64,000 nt of DNA from VRUE01 sp963822295. Lineage in GTDB: Bacteria > Actinomycetota > Thermoleophilia > Solirubrobacterales > 70-9. This document shows positions 31,848 through 39,596 of the stretch, one piece after another (position 1 is the first letter of the stretch; the number at the start of each line of letters is the position of its first letter). The stretch covers positions 1,860,001 to 1,924,000 of the forward strand of contig CAWGHD010000002.1 of NCBI GenBank assembly GCA_963822295.1, read 5' to 3'. Position numbers and translations under genes: made by a program. The notes beneath the pieces were generated by a model. The model was not told where the DNA came from and searched no databases. It saw only the letters and a program-made list of their open reading frames with translations.

Positions 31848-33911
31848 TCAGCCGAGTGTCCTGATCAACCTGACTTTCAGCTGGCGGACCCCGGCCGGGC
31901 CGCCGTCGGGCGTGAAGGTGACCTTCACCGTCAGGGCCTGGCGGCCCGTCTCTTTGAGGCGATCCCGAGTTTTCCCCACGGCTTTGATCAGGAGGTTCTT
32001 CGTCCCCGGCCCGGCCGCTCGCACGGTCCTCTTCCTGACCCCTTTTCCGGTCAGGACGATCGTGCCCGGCCCGTCCACCGTCACCGGCAGGGTCGCGGTG
32101 CCTTTTTTCTTGTTGCGTTTGAGCTTGCCGAGCGAGAAATCGCCTCTCGGCTTGATCGTGACGATGCCCGACTGCGTCGTGACCGTGCCGGCAGCGTCTT
32201 TGGTCGAGACCGTGACGAGGTAGGTCCCCGCCGCCGTGTAGGCATGGGAGACGGCGTTCCCGGTCGCGACGGCCCCGTCGCCGAAGATGAAGGAGGGCGG
32301 CTGGACCGACCAGACGTCGAAGGGCGTCGCCGAGAACTGGAGGGCCTCGCCGACGACCCCCGAGCTGGGGATCGAGACGTTCCGCAGCTCGGGCGGGGCG
32401 GCGTCGTAGCCCGCCACCTGCACGATGTCGTGGGTCCCGTTTTCGCGGAGCCAGACCACGGTCGCGTTACCGGCGCCGTCGACCGCCGGGTGGGGGCGGA
32501 AGAAGCTCGGGTGGGCCCCCGAGAGGTTGGTCGGCGCGAGGAAGGGCGCCCCGACCGGGCGGACGGCGGCCCGTGCGACCTCGTTGGTGCCGCTGTCGCC
32601 CGACCACACCACCACCGTGTCGCCGCCGGCGCCGAGCGCGACATCCGGGAAGACCGGCTCGTCTTTGCCGCTCGAGATCGTCTCCGGCGCGGAGAAGGCG
32701 CCGCCAGGCGGCCGGGTCGAGGTCTGGATGAAGGTGCTGGAGACCCCGCTCAGCCGCCACGCGACCGTCGCCGTCCCGGCCGGGTTGACCGACAGGGACG
32801 GGCTATCGGCGAAGACCCCCGGGCCCGAGAGTTTGCTCGCCGGGGCGAAGCTGCCGCCGGGGGGACGGATCGCGGCTTCGACCCTGCGCACCGCCGCTCC
32901 CTCGGCGCGATGCCAAACCGCGATCGCGTTACCGGCCGAGTCCATGCCGAGTTCGGGGTCCGTCGCGTTCTGCCCGCCGGCGGAGATCGTCGACAGGGAG
33001 CTGAAGCTGCCGCCGGCCGGCCGGGTCGCCGTTTGGATCACGGCTTCGGTGCCGTTGAAGAACTGCCAGACGACGGCTCCGTTCCCCGCCGAGTCGATCG
33101 CCACCCGGGGCTCGGAGGCCGTCAGTTTCGACTCCGCCCCATCTTCTTCGTCTTCTTTTTCTTCGCGTTCGACTTTTTCCTGGGGGGTCTCCCCGGGGGG
33201 CGGAGAGGGATGGGGCGGCCGTTTCCGCGAGACCTGCACCGCGGCGGAGAAGCTTCCTCCCGCGGGCTTCACCGCGGCCTGGATGAAGAGCGGGTTCGGG
33301 CATCCCATCGGCGGCAATTCCGGATTCGGGTTCGGGCAGAGGACTTTCTCGAACCCCGAGTTGGGATCGAGGGCGGTCCAGGCCACGATCATGTCGCCGG
33401 CGTCGTTGACCGCCAGCTGCACGTCCTGGGGAATGACGGAGGTCGGCGCGGAGTATGCGGTGACGGGCGGCGAGAAGCTGCCGGCGCCGGGGGGGCGCGA
33501 GGCAACCTGGATCACGTAGTTGCCGGGCGGGTTTTCGAAGTGGCTCCAGATCGCGAACGCTTCCCCGTCCGGGGTGAACATGACGTCCGGTTCGGTGGAG
33601 CGCAGCGAGATGTCGACCGGGGCGCTGAAGGCGCCGCCCGGCGAGCGCGACGACATCTGGATGTTGTGGCTCGGGTTGAGCGGGCTCTGGCGCTCCCAGA
33701 GCGCGATCGTGTTGCCGGCCGCGTCCATCGCGACCTCCGGGTTGTAGGCGTCGCGCCCCGGGGACGAGAGGTCACCGGCGGGGAGCCAGGTGGCCGCTGC
33801 GGATGCGGACCCGGCGCCGAGCAGCGCGAGCGCCGTCCCGAGCAGGACAGCGGCCCGCAGGCGGACGAGCATCCGCGCGACCCCACCGGCTCTCCCCGAT
33901 CTCGATCCCAT
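31848..33911 (-). CDS. Large secreted repeat protein with PKD-like domain (paralogue 1)
   Basis: About 687 residues from ATG 33911, or 696 from GTG 33938. A signal peptide (AAVLLGTALALLGAGSASAAA) precedes eight or so repeats of about 50 residues with the theme D-x-AGN-x-VW, IQ-x-A-x-RPPGG-x-F-x-P. They probably form a beta-propeller. An acidic insert (EREEKEDEEDGAESK) splits the repeats. A PKD/Ig-like unit (FGDGAVATGNAVSHAYTAAG) and a C-terminal domain (KGTATLPVTVDGPG, GKGVRKR, TFTPDGG) follow. It is likely a surface or matrix protein. The gene is adjacent to a closely similar paralogue. Confidence 0.8.
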   Translation of the reverse strand: MGSRSGRAGGVARMLVRLRAAVLLGTALALLGAGSASAAATWLPAGDLSSPGRDAYNPEVAMDAAGNTIALWERQSPLNPSHNIQMSSRSPGGAFSAPVDISLRSTEPDVMFTPDGEAFAIWSHFENPPGNYVIQVASRPPGAGSFSPPVTAYSAPTSVIPQDVQLAVNDAGDMIVAWTALDPNSGFEKVLCPNPNPELPPMGCPNPLFIQAAVKPAGGSFSAAVQVSRKRPPHPSPPPGETPQEKVEREEKEDEEDGAESKLTASEPRVAIDSAGNGAVVWQFFNGTEAVIQTATRPAGGSFSSLSTISAGGQNATDPELGMDSAGNAIAVWHRAEGAAVRRVEAAIRPPGGSFAPASKLSGPGVFADSPSLSVNPAGTATVAWRLSGVSSTFIQTSTRPPGGAFSAPETISSGKDEPVFPDVALGAGGDTVVVWSGDSGTNEVARAAVRPVGAPFLAPTNLSGAHPSFFRPHPAVDGAGNATVVWLRENGTHDIVQVAGYDAAPPELRNVSIPSSGVVGEALQFSATPFDVWSVQPPSFIFGDGAVATGNAVSHAYTAAGTYLVTVSTKDAAGTVTTQSGIVTIKPRGDFSLGKLKRNKKKGTATLPVTVDGPGTIVLTGKGVRKRTVRAAGPGTKNLLIKAVGKTRDRLKETGRQALTVKVTFTPDGGPAGVRQLKVRLIRTLG

Positions 33912-33970
33912 TCCCTGTCGTGACTCCCTCGATGTCACCCTCGACCGTGAAACGGTCGTGTACCCGAGAG

Positions 33971-33999
33971 ACCGTAGCGCGCCTTGGGCCCGGGGTCCA
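33971..33999 (-). promoter_or_regulatory. Promoter of PKD paralogue 1
   Basis: On the minus strand CTGGACC (-35 region, 33994-33999) and TACGGT (-10, 33971-33976) are 17 bp apart. The same pair with the same spacing precedes paralogue 2. The predicted start lies about 27 bases before GTG 33938. Confidence 0.5.
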
Positions 34000-34020
34000 G
34001 CCAGGGGCGCGGCGCAGGCG

Positions 34021-36024
34021 TCAGCCCAGTTTCTTGAGCAGCTTGACTTTCTGCCGGCGCAGGCCGGCGCTGCCGCCGTCCGGGGTGAACGCGACCCTCA
34101 GCCTCACGAACCGTTTGCCGGTCTCGAACAGCTCCTCGCGCGCCCTGCCGACCGCCCTGATCGGGAGTTTCACCGTGCCGGCGCGCGTGGCGCGAACGGA
34201 CGCCCTTCTGACGCCCCGGCCCGTGACGGCGATGACCCCCGGGCCGTCCACCGTCACCGGCAGCCTCGCGGTGCCTTTTTTCCGGTTGCGTTTGAGCTTG
34301 CCGAGCGAGAATTTCCCCCGCGGCCGGATCGTGATCGTGCCCGCCGCGGTTCCCGCCGTGCCGGCGGAGTCCGTCACGGAGACCTCGACCCGGTAGCTGC
34401 CCGGCGCACCGTATGTGTGGGAGGGGGAGTTGCCGCTCGCCGTCCCGCCGTCGCCGAAGGAGAAGGAGGCCGGGCCGAGCGGCCATGCGTCGAAGGGGCT
34501 GACCGAGAACTGCACCGGCTCCCCGACGATCCCGGACGCCGGGATCGAGAGGTTGCGTAGCTCCGGGCCGACCGCGTCGAACCCGGCCATCTGGATGATG
34601 TCGTGGGACCCGTTGCTCCGGGACCAGACCGCGGTCGTGTTGCCGGCGCCGTCCATCGCGGGGGTGGCGTGGAAGACATCGGAGCTCGTTTTGGAGATGT
34701 TCTCGGGGGGCAGGAATGCGGCCCCGGGCGGACGCACCGTGGCCCTCGAGACCTGGCTCGTCCCGCTGGCGCCGGACCAGGCGACGGCCGCGCCACCACC
34801 GTCGTTGACGGCTATCTCGGGAAAGATGGGATCGTCTTTGCCGCTCGAGACCGTCACCGGTTCGGAGAAGCTCCCACCCGGCGGCCGGGTCGCGGTCTGG
34901 ATGAACGATTCCGCAAGGCCGTTGAGTCGCCAGACGACGGTCGCCACGCCCCCTGCGCTGGTTGCGACCGAGGGGCTGTCGGAGACGACGCCCGCGGGCG
35001 AGATGTTGACCGCGGGGTCGAAGGCGCCGCCCGGCGGAGCCGCGGCGGCCTGGACCCGACGGGCTGTGCCGTCGGCCCGTGCCCAGACCGCGATCGCGTT
35101 GCCGGCGGCGTCCATCCCGATGTCGGCGAGGCCGGCATTCTCACCGGCCGCCGAGATCGGCACCGGGGCCGAGAAGGCGCCGCCCGCGGGCTTCGTCACG
35201 GCCTGGATCACGACGTCGGTCCCGTCGAAGTACGACCAGACCGCGGTCGTGTTGCCCGCCCCGTCGACAGCGACGGCCGGGCCGGCCGTGCTGAGCTTGG
35301 ATTCCTGCTGTTCCCGTTTGTCTTTCTCTTCGGCGGTCTCACCTTCGGGCGCGGTCCCGCGCGGCGGAGAGATCCTGACCGGCGGGGAGAAGGCGCCGCC
35401 GGCCGGCCGCACCGACCCTTCGACGAAGAAGGGGTTGGAGCACGCGGGGTCGGGGGCGGGGTCTTCGTCTTCGCATTTCAGTTTGGTGAATTCCGTGGTC
35501 GGGTCGAGGTTGCTCCAGACGACGGCAACGGCGCCGCCGCTGCCGACCGCGAGCTCCAGCTCCTGCGGAATCAGGCCTTTCGGGGCGGAGTAGACGTTCG
35601 CCGGCGCCCCGAACTGCCCGCCCGGGGGCCGCGTCGCCACCTGGATCACGTAATTGCCCGGCGGGTTCTGGAAGTGCTTCCAGGCCGCGACCGCTTCGCC
35701 GCCCGGCGTCATCGCGAGCCTCGGTTCGGTCGAGCGCAGGGAGATGTCAACCGGCTCGCCGAAGGCGCCGCCGACGGCCCGCGTCGAGGCCTGGATGTTG
35801 TGACTCGGGTCGCTCTGGTTCTCGCGCTCCCAGATCACGACGGTGTTGCCGGCGCTGTCCACGGCCACCGACGGGCTGAAGGCATCCCTTCCCGGTTTCG
35901 AGACGTCGCTGACCGGCAGCCAGGCGGGCGCCGCGATCGCCGTCGCGGCGTTGGCCATGCCGAGGGCACCGGCGACCAGCGCGGCCACCGCGAGCGTCCT
36001 CCCCGTCGTCACTGTCCCTGGCAT
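34021..36024 (-). CDS. Large secreted repeat protein with PKD-like domain (paralogue 2)
   Basis: A 667-residue protein from ATG 36024 with a signal peptide (TLAVAALVAGALGMANAATAIA). Architecture matches paralogue 1: repeats such as VAVDSAGNTVVIWER and IQASTRAVGGAFGEPVDISLRS, a charged insert (AEEKDKREQQESK) at the same place, a PKD unit (FGDGGTASGNSPSHTYGAPG), and the C-terminal domain with KGTARLPVTVDGPG. The two are a tandem duplication that has diverged mostly in the insert. The longer open frame upstream of 36024 is opposite the PHP gene and is rejected. It is probably cell-surface associated. Confidence 0.8.
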   Translation of the reverse strand: MPGTVTTGRTLAVAALVAGALGMANAATAIAAPAWLPVSDVSKPGRDAFSPSVAVDSAGNTVVIWERENQSDPSHNIQASTRAVGGAFGEPVDISLRSTEPRLAMTPGGEAVAAWKHFQNPPGNYVIQVATRPPGGQFGAPANVYSAPKGLIPQELELAVGSGGAVAVVWSNLDPTTEFTKLKCEDEDPAPDPACSNPFFVEGSVRPAGGAFSPPVRISPPRGTAPEGETAEEKDKREQQESKLSTAGPAVAVDGAGNTTAVWSYFDGTDVVIQAVTKPAGGAFSAPVPISAAGENAGLADIGMDAAGNAIAVWARADGTARRVQAAAAPPGGAFDPAVNISPAGVVSDSPSVATSAGGVATVVWRLNGLAESFIQTATRPPGGSFSEPVTVSSGKDDPIFPEIAVNDGGGAAVAWSGASGTSQVSRATVRPPGAAFLPPENISKTSSDVFHATPAMDGAGNTTAVWSRSNGSHDIIQMAGFDAVGPELRNLSIPASGIVGEPVQFSVSPFDAWPLGPASFSFGDGGTASGNSPSHTYGAPGSYRVEVSVTDSAGTAGTAAGTITIRPRGKFSLGKLKRNRKKGTARLPVTVDGPGVIAVTGRGVRRASVRATRAGTVKLPIRAVGRAREELFETGKRFVRLRVAFTPDGGSAGLRRQKVKLLKKLG

Positions 36025-36056
36025 TGCTACCCCTAACCCTCGAAACGGACCAATGG

Positions 36057-36085
36057 ACCGTAGCGCGTGCGGGCTCCGCGGACCA
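36057..36085 (-). promoter_or_regulatory. Promoter of PKD paralogue 2
   Basis: On the minus strand CTGGTCC (36080-36085) and TACGGT (36057-36062) are 17 bp apart, as before paralogue 1. The next bases share CCGTTTC and CGAGGGT with paralogue 1. The predicted transcript starts about 27 bases before ATG 36024. Confidence 0.5.
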
Positions 36086-36126
36086 GCCGGAAGCCCGACT
36101 CGATTTCGCCGGTTAGGCTGCCGCCT

Positions 36127-36936
36127 GTGCTGATCGAGCTGCAGAGCCACTCGACCGTCTCCGACGGCCAGCTGCCGCCCGCCGAGGTCGTCGAGAGGGC
36201 CGCGGAGGCCGGCGTGACGACGCTGGCGCTGACCGACCACGACGCGATCGCCGGGGTCACGGAGGCGGCGCGGGCCGCCGAGCGGGTCGGGATCGAGCTG
36301 GTGCCCGCGATCGAGATGTCGTGCGTGCACGAGTACGCCGAAGACCTGCACATCTGCGGCTACTGGATCGACCTCGGCGCGATCGCCGCGGCCTGCGAGC
36401 GGGCCCAGCACGAGCGTGTCACCCGCGCCGGCGAGATCGTCGAGAACCTGCGCCGCGAGGGCTTCGACATCCACCTCGAGGACGCTGTCAGGGAGGCCGG
36501 CGACGCGCTCTCGATCGGCCGCCCCCACATCGCCCGGGCCGCCGGCGCGAGCGGCGACCTCGGCCCCTTCTTCGAGGAGTACCTGGTCCCCGGCGCAAAG
36601 GCCTTCGTGCCGCGCCGCTGGCCCAGCGCCCAACAGGCGATCGAGCTGATCCACGAGGCCGGAGGGGCTGCGGTCATAGCTCACCCCTACTGGGACATCT
36701 CAGAGCCTGACGAGGTCGATGACCTGATCCGCTCGCTTGGCGCCGACGGTGTGGAGACCTTCTACCCCCCGCACACGAAAGAGCAGACGGCCCATCTGCT
36801 GGAGCTCTGCAATGAGCTCGACCTGGTCCCGACCGCCTCGTCGGACTACCACGGCCCCACGCATCGCACCTTCTCCAAGTTCGGCGACTACGACACCTAC
36901 GGCCTCGCCGAGCCGCAGGTGCCGCCGAAGCCGTAG
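36127..36936 (+). CDS. PHP-domain metal-dependent phosphoesterase (YciV/RnaAM-like)
   Basis: A 269-residue protein; I use GTG 36127, which starts just before the first motif. LIELQSHSTVSDGQLPP is the PHP metal motif, LALTDHDAIAGV the second, VPAIEMSC the third, and AAVIAHPYWDI and TASSDYHGP carry the later His and Asp ligands. PHP phosphoesterases of this length hydrolyse nucleotide 3',5'-bisphosphates or trim RNA 5' ends. The longer frame upstream overlaps the promoter region of paralogue 2 and adds an unlikely basic leader. Confidence 0.86.
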   Translation: MLIELQSHSTVSDGQLPPAEVVERAAEAGVTTLALTDHDAIAGVTEAARAAERVGIELVPAIEMSCVHEYAEDLHICGYWIDLGAIAAACERAQHERVTRAGEIVENLRREGFDIHLEDAVREAGDALSIGRPHIARAAGASGDLGPFFEEYLVPGAKAFVPRRWPSAQQAIELIHEAGGAAVIAHPYWDISEPDEVDDLIRSLGADGVETFYPPHTKEQTAHLLELCNELDLVPTASSDYHGPTHRTFSKFGDYDTYGLAEPQVPPKP

Positions 36937-36944
36937 GGAATTTC

Positions 36945-36993
36945 AAATCTCATCAAGTTGACCATGTATCGCATGGCGAACTTGATGAGATTT
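36945..36993. repeat. Palindromic element, family A copy 2 (likely also a terminator)
   Basis: 22-bp arms (36945-36966 and 36972-36993) with two mismatches (GA instead of CG at 36960-36961) and a 5-base loop. The pair T36950:A36988 replaces G:C of copy 1 and C:G of copy 3. It starts nine bases after the PHP stop and its right arm runs into a T-tract, so it can act as an intrinsic terminator for that gene. Confidence 0.85.
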
Positions 36994-37098
36994 TTGGCAG
37001 GCCCCCACCGCGCCCCGAGCCCTGACCCGCTCGGGGAGAGGCCTCGAGCCGCGGGACCCGCCACGGCCGCCGACGTCACTGCGCTGGAGGCAAATGAA

Positions 37099-37173
37099 AG
37101 GGGCGCGGTGACCCCTCCCAAAACACTCAAGAGCCGCGAAGCGGCTCGTTTTGGGAGGGGTTGCCGCGCCCCT
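37099..37173. terminator. Double stem-loop, probable terminator of the sulfate operon
   Basis: Outer arms 37099-37124 and 37148-37173 pair at all but about two positions over 25-26 bp. Inside sits a perfect 7-bp hairpin GAGCCGC-GAA-GCGGCTC (37131-37147). It lies 14 bases after the cysC stop. On the minus strand the stem is followed by a T-rich stretch. The arms are much longer than a normal terminator and recall the other junction palindromes. Between it and the previous repeat, 36994-37098 shows nothing recognisable. Confidence 0.6.
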
Positions 37174-37187
37174 CTAACGCTTGGTTC

Positions 37188-37742
37188 CTACGCAGTCACC
37201 GCAGCCGCCGGGATCAGGTCCCGCGACTCCAGGTACTCGAGCAGCTTCTGCGCCGATTCCTCGGGCGTCTCGTTCTCCGTGTCGCAGACCCAGGCGGGGT
37301 TCTCGGGAACCTCGTAGGGGTCGGAGACGCCGGTGAATTCCTTGATCTCGCCGGCGAAGGCTTTCTTGTAGAGGCCCTTGACGTCGCGCTCGGCGCAGGT
37401 GTCGACCGAGGCCTTGACGTAGACCTCGATGAAGCGGTCGCCCATCGTCTCGTGGGCCTCGTCGCGGATCTCCGCGTAGGGGGAGATCGCCGCGGTGATC
37501 ACCGGCACGCCGTTGCGGCTGAGCAGGTCGGCGACGAAGGCGATCCGGCGGATGTTCGTGTCGCGGTCCTCCTTCGAGAAGCCGAGGCCCTTCGAGAGGT
37601 TTTCGCGGACGATGTCGCCGTCGAGGATCTCGAGCTTCGAGCCGCGCGCGCGCAGCTCGGTCTCGAGAAGCCCGGAGATTGTCGTCTTGCCGGCACCGGA
37701 GAGCCCGGTGAACCAGAGGGTGAAGCCCTTCTCACCAGCCAT
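37188..37742 (-). CDS. cysC: Adenylylsulfate (APS) kinase
   Basis: A 184-residue kinase. The P-loop is LWFTGLSGAGKTTIS, followed by LDGDIVRENL, the APS-binding block, and FIEVYVKASVDTCAERDVKGLYKKAFAGEIKEFTGV-type lid residues, all typical of CysC. It phosphorylates APS to PAPS. It is last in the operon, five bases after sat. Because the CysH here looks like a 4Fe-4S APS reductase, PAPS may serve sulfation rather than reduction. Confidence 0.95.
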   Translation of the reverse strand: MAGEKGFTLWFTGLSGAGKTTISGLLETELRARGSKLEILDGDIVRENLSKGLGFSKEDRDTNIRRIAFVADLLSRNGVPVITAAISPYAEIRDEAHETMGDRFIEVYVKASVDTCAERDVKGLYKKAFAGEIKEFTGVSDPYEVPENPAWVCDTENETPEESAQKLLEYLESRDLIPAAAVTA

Positions 37743-37747
37743 GCTTT

Positions 37748-38812
37748 TCAGTCCTCCTTGTAAGCGTCGATCAGGATGTCGGCGACCTCGTCGCGGGAGA
37801 ACTCGTGCGGCGGCCTTTCGCCGTTGCCGAGCATCTCGCGAACCTTGGTTCCGGAGAGGAACAGGTGCGCCTCTTTGTCATGCGGGCAGGTCTTGCCGGA
37901 GGCAAGCCCCTCGCACTCCTCGCACCAGAAGGTGTGCTCGAACATCAGCGGCTCGATGCCGAGCTCGTCGATGTCGATCTCGTCGAAGATCTTCTGCGCG
38001 TCGTAGGTGCCGTAGTAGTCGCCGGCGCCGGCGTGGTCGCGGCCCACGATGAAGTGGGTCGCGCCGTAGTTGCGGCGGACGATCGCGTGCAGGACGGCCT
38101 CGCGCGGGCCGGCGTAGTGCATCTTCGCCGGCTTCACGCCCAGCACCACCCGGTCGTTCGGGTAGTAGTTCTCCATCAGCACCTCGTAGCACTTCATCCG
38201 CACGTCGGCGGGGATGTCGCCGGCCTTGGTCTTTCCGATCAGCGGGTGGATGAAGAGCCCGTCGCAGGTCTCCAGCGCGGCCTTGGTCAGGTACTCGTGG
38301 GCGCGGTGGATCGGGTTGCGGGTCTGGAAGGCGACGATCTTCTTCCAGCCGCGCTCCTCGAAGTCGGCCTTGTGCTCGGCCGGCGTCTTGTAGCGCCGCA
38401 TGAAGGCCTCCTCGTGATCGGGGAGGGCGTCGACCTCGATCGGGCCGGCGATCATGCGGCTGCCCTCGGCGTAGATCGCGGCGACGCCGGGGTGCTCCCC
38501 GTCGGCGGTGCCGTAGACGCGCTCGGCCTCGCTCTTCGCGTCGCGCTCCCAGATCTCCTCGACGGTGATCCGGCCCAGCGGCTTGCCTTCGTCGCTGGAG
38601 AGCTCGATCTTGTCGCCGACCTCGCACTCGAGGTCGGTCGCCAGGGTGATCGGGATCGGCCAGTAGTCGCCGTCGGTCGTGCGCATCTCGGAGCAGACGC
38701 GCTCCCAGTCGGCGGAGCCCTGGAAGCCGGTCAGGGGGGCGAAGCCACCGTTGCCGATCATCTCGAAGTCGGCGGTGTGGCGCTCGTCAAGGGTCAGGGA
38801 AAGCTCAGTCAT
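37748..38812 (-). CDS. sat: Sulfate adenylyltransferase (ATP sulfurylase)
   Basis: About 354 residues from ATG 38812; GTG 38824 would add four. It is the Sat/MET3 type, not CysND. FQTRNPIHRAHEYLTK is the ATP-binding QxRNPxHxxHE motif, GRDHAGAGDYYGTYDAQ the second, and LFLSGTKVREML the third. A CxxC with later Cys/His (WCEECEGLASGKTCPH) is the zinc site seen in bacterial and archaeal homologues. It makes APS from sulfate and ATP. A 76-bp gap separates it from cysH. Confidence 0.96.
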   Translation of the reverse strand: MTELSLTLDERHTADFEMIGNGGFAPLTGFQGSADWERVCSEMRTTDGDYWPIPITLATDLECEVGDKIELSSDEGKPLGRITVEEIWERDAKSEAERVYGTADGEHPGVAAIYAEGSRMIAGPIEVDALPDHEEAFMRRYKTPAEHKADFEERGWKKIVAFQTRNPIHRAHEYLTKAALETCDGLFIHPLIGKTKAGDIPADVRMKCYEVLMENYYPNDRVVLGVKPAKMHYAGPREAVLHAIVRRNYGATHFIVGRDHAGAGDYYGTYDAQKIFDEIDIDELGIEPLMFEHTFWCEECEGLASGKTCPHDKEAHLFLSGTKVREMLGNGERPPHEFSRDEVADILIDAYKED

Positions 38813-38888
38813 GGTCTCACTCACGGGTTATTTCTCACCAATCGGATCGGGAAAGGGAATCAGGAATAGGGAAATCGCGTGGCGCGGG

Positions 38889-39596
38889 TTAGTTGATCCC
38901 GCACTCGGACTTGGAAAGCCCCGCCCAGCGGCCGTCGCGCGGCGAGCCACCCGGCCCGACCGGCTTGGTGCAGTGGGTGCAGCCGATCGACGGGTAGCCG
39001 TGGTCGTGGAGGGGGTTGTACGGGAGGTGGTGCTCACGGATGTAGTTCCAGACGTCGCGCTCGGACCAGTCCGCAATCGGGTTCAGCTTCCAGAGGTTGA
39101 ATTTCTTGTCCCAGCCGAACTTCGGTGTCTTGGCACGAGTGCTGGAATCTCCGCGGCGGACGCCGGCGAGCCAGCAGTCTACGGAAGAGAGGGCGCGACG
39201 CATCGGCTCGACCTTGCGCAAACCGCAGCAGGAGTCGGGATCGCTCTTCCAGAGCTCGTCGCCGTACTGGGCCGCCTGCTCCTCCAGGGTGAGGTTGTGG
39301 AAGCGGTCGAACTCGACCCCGAGGAACTCGGAGAGCCGGTCGCGGGTCTCGTAGGTCTCCTTGAAGAGGACGTCGGTGTCGAGGTAGAAGAAGCGCGCGT
39401 CGGGGTTGATCTGGGAGGCGATGTGCGCCGTCACCGAGCTCGTTTTCTGGAACGAGCAGGCGATGTAGTGGTTCTGCCCGAACTGGTCGAACATCCACTC
39501 GATCGCCTCATGGGCCGTCCGCCCCTCGAGGTCGGCCGCGATCGACTCGGCCTTCTCCGGGTCGATCTCGGGAATCGTTGCGACGGGAGGCGTCAT
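38889..39596 (-). CDS. cysH: Assimilatory APS/PAPS reductase, 4Fe-4S type
   Basis: A 235-residue protein. FYLDTDVLFKETYETRDRL is the adenylylsulfate-binding block. CCGLRKVEPM, IGCTHCTKPV and the C-terminal KSECGIN give the CC...CxxC cluster ligands and the catalytic ECGxx cysteine. The cluster cysteines predict APS as substrate. It reduces APS to sulfite for the next enzyme. ATG 39596 overlaps the sulfite reductase stop, so the two are coupled. Confidence 0.95.
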   Translation of the reverse strand: MTPPVATIPEIDPEKAESIAADLEGRTAHEAIEWMFDQFGQNHYIACSFQKTSSVTAHIASQINPDARFFYLDTDVLFKETYETRDRLSEFLGVEFDRFHNLTLEEQAAQYGDELWKSDPDSCCGLRKVEPMRRALSSVDCWLAGVRRGDSSTRAKTPKFGWDKKFNLWKLNPIADWSERDVWNYIREHHLPYNPLHDHGYPSIGCTHCTKPVGPGGSPRDGRWAGLSKSECGIN

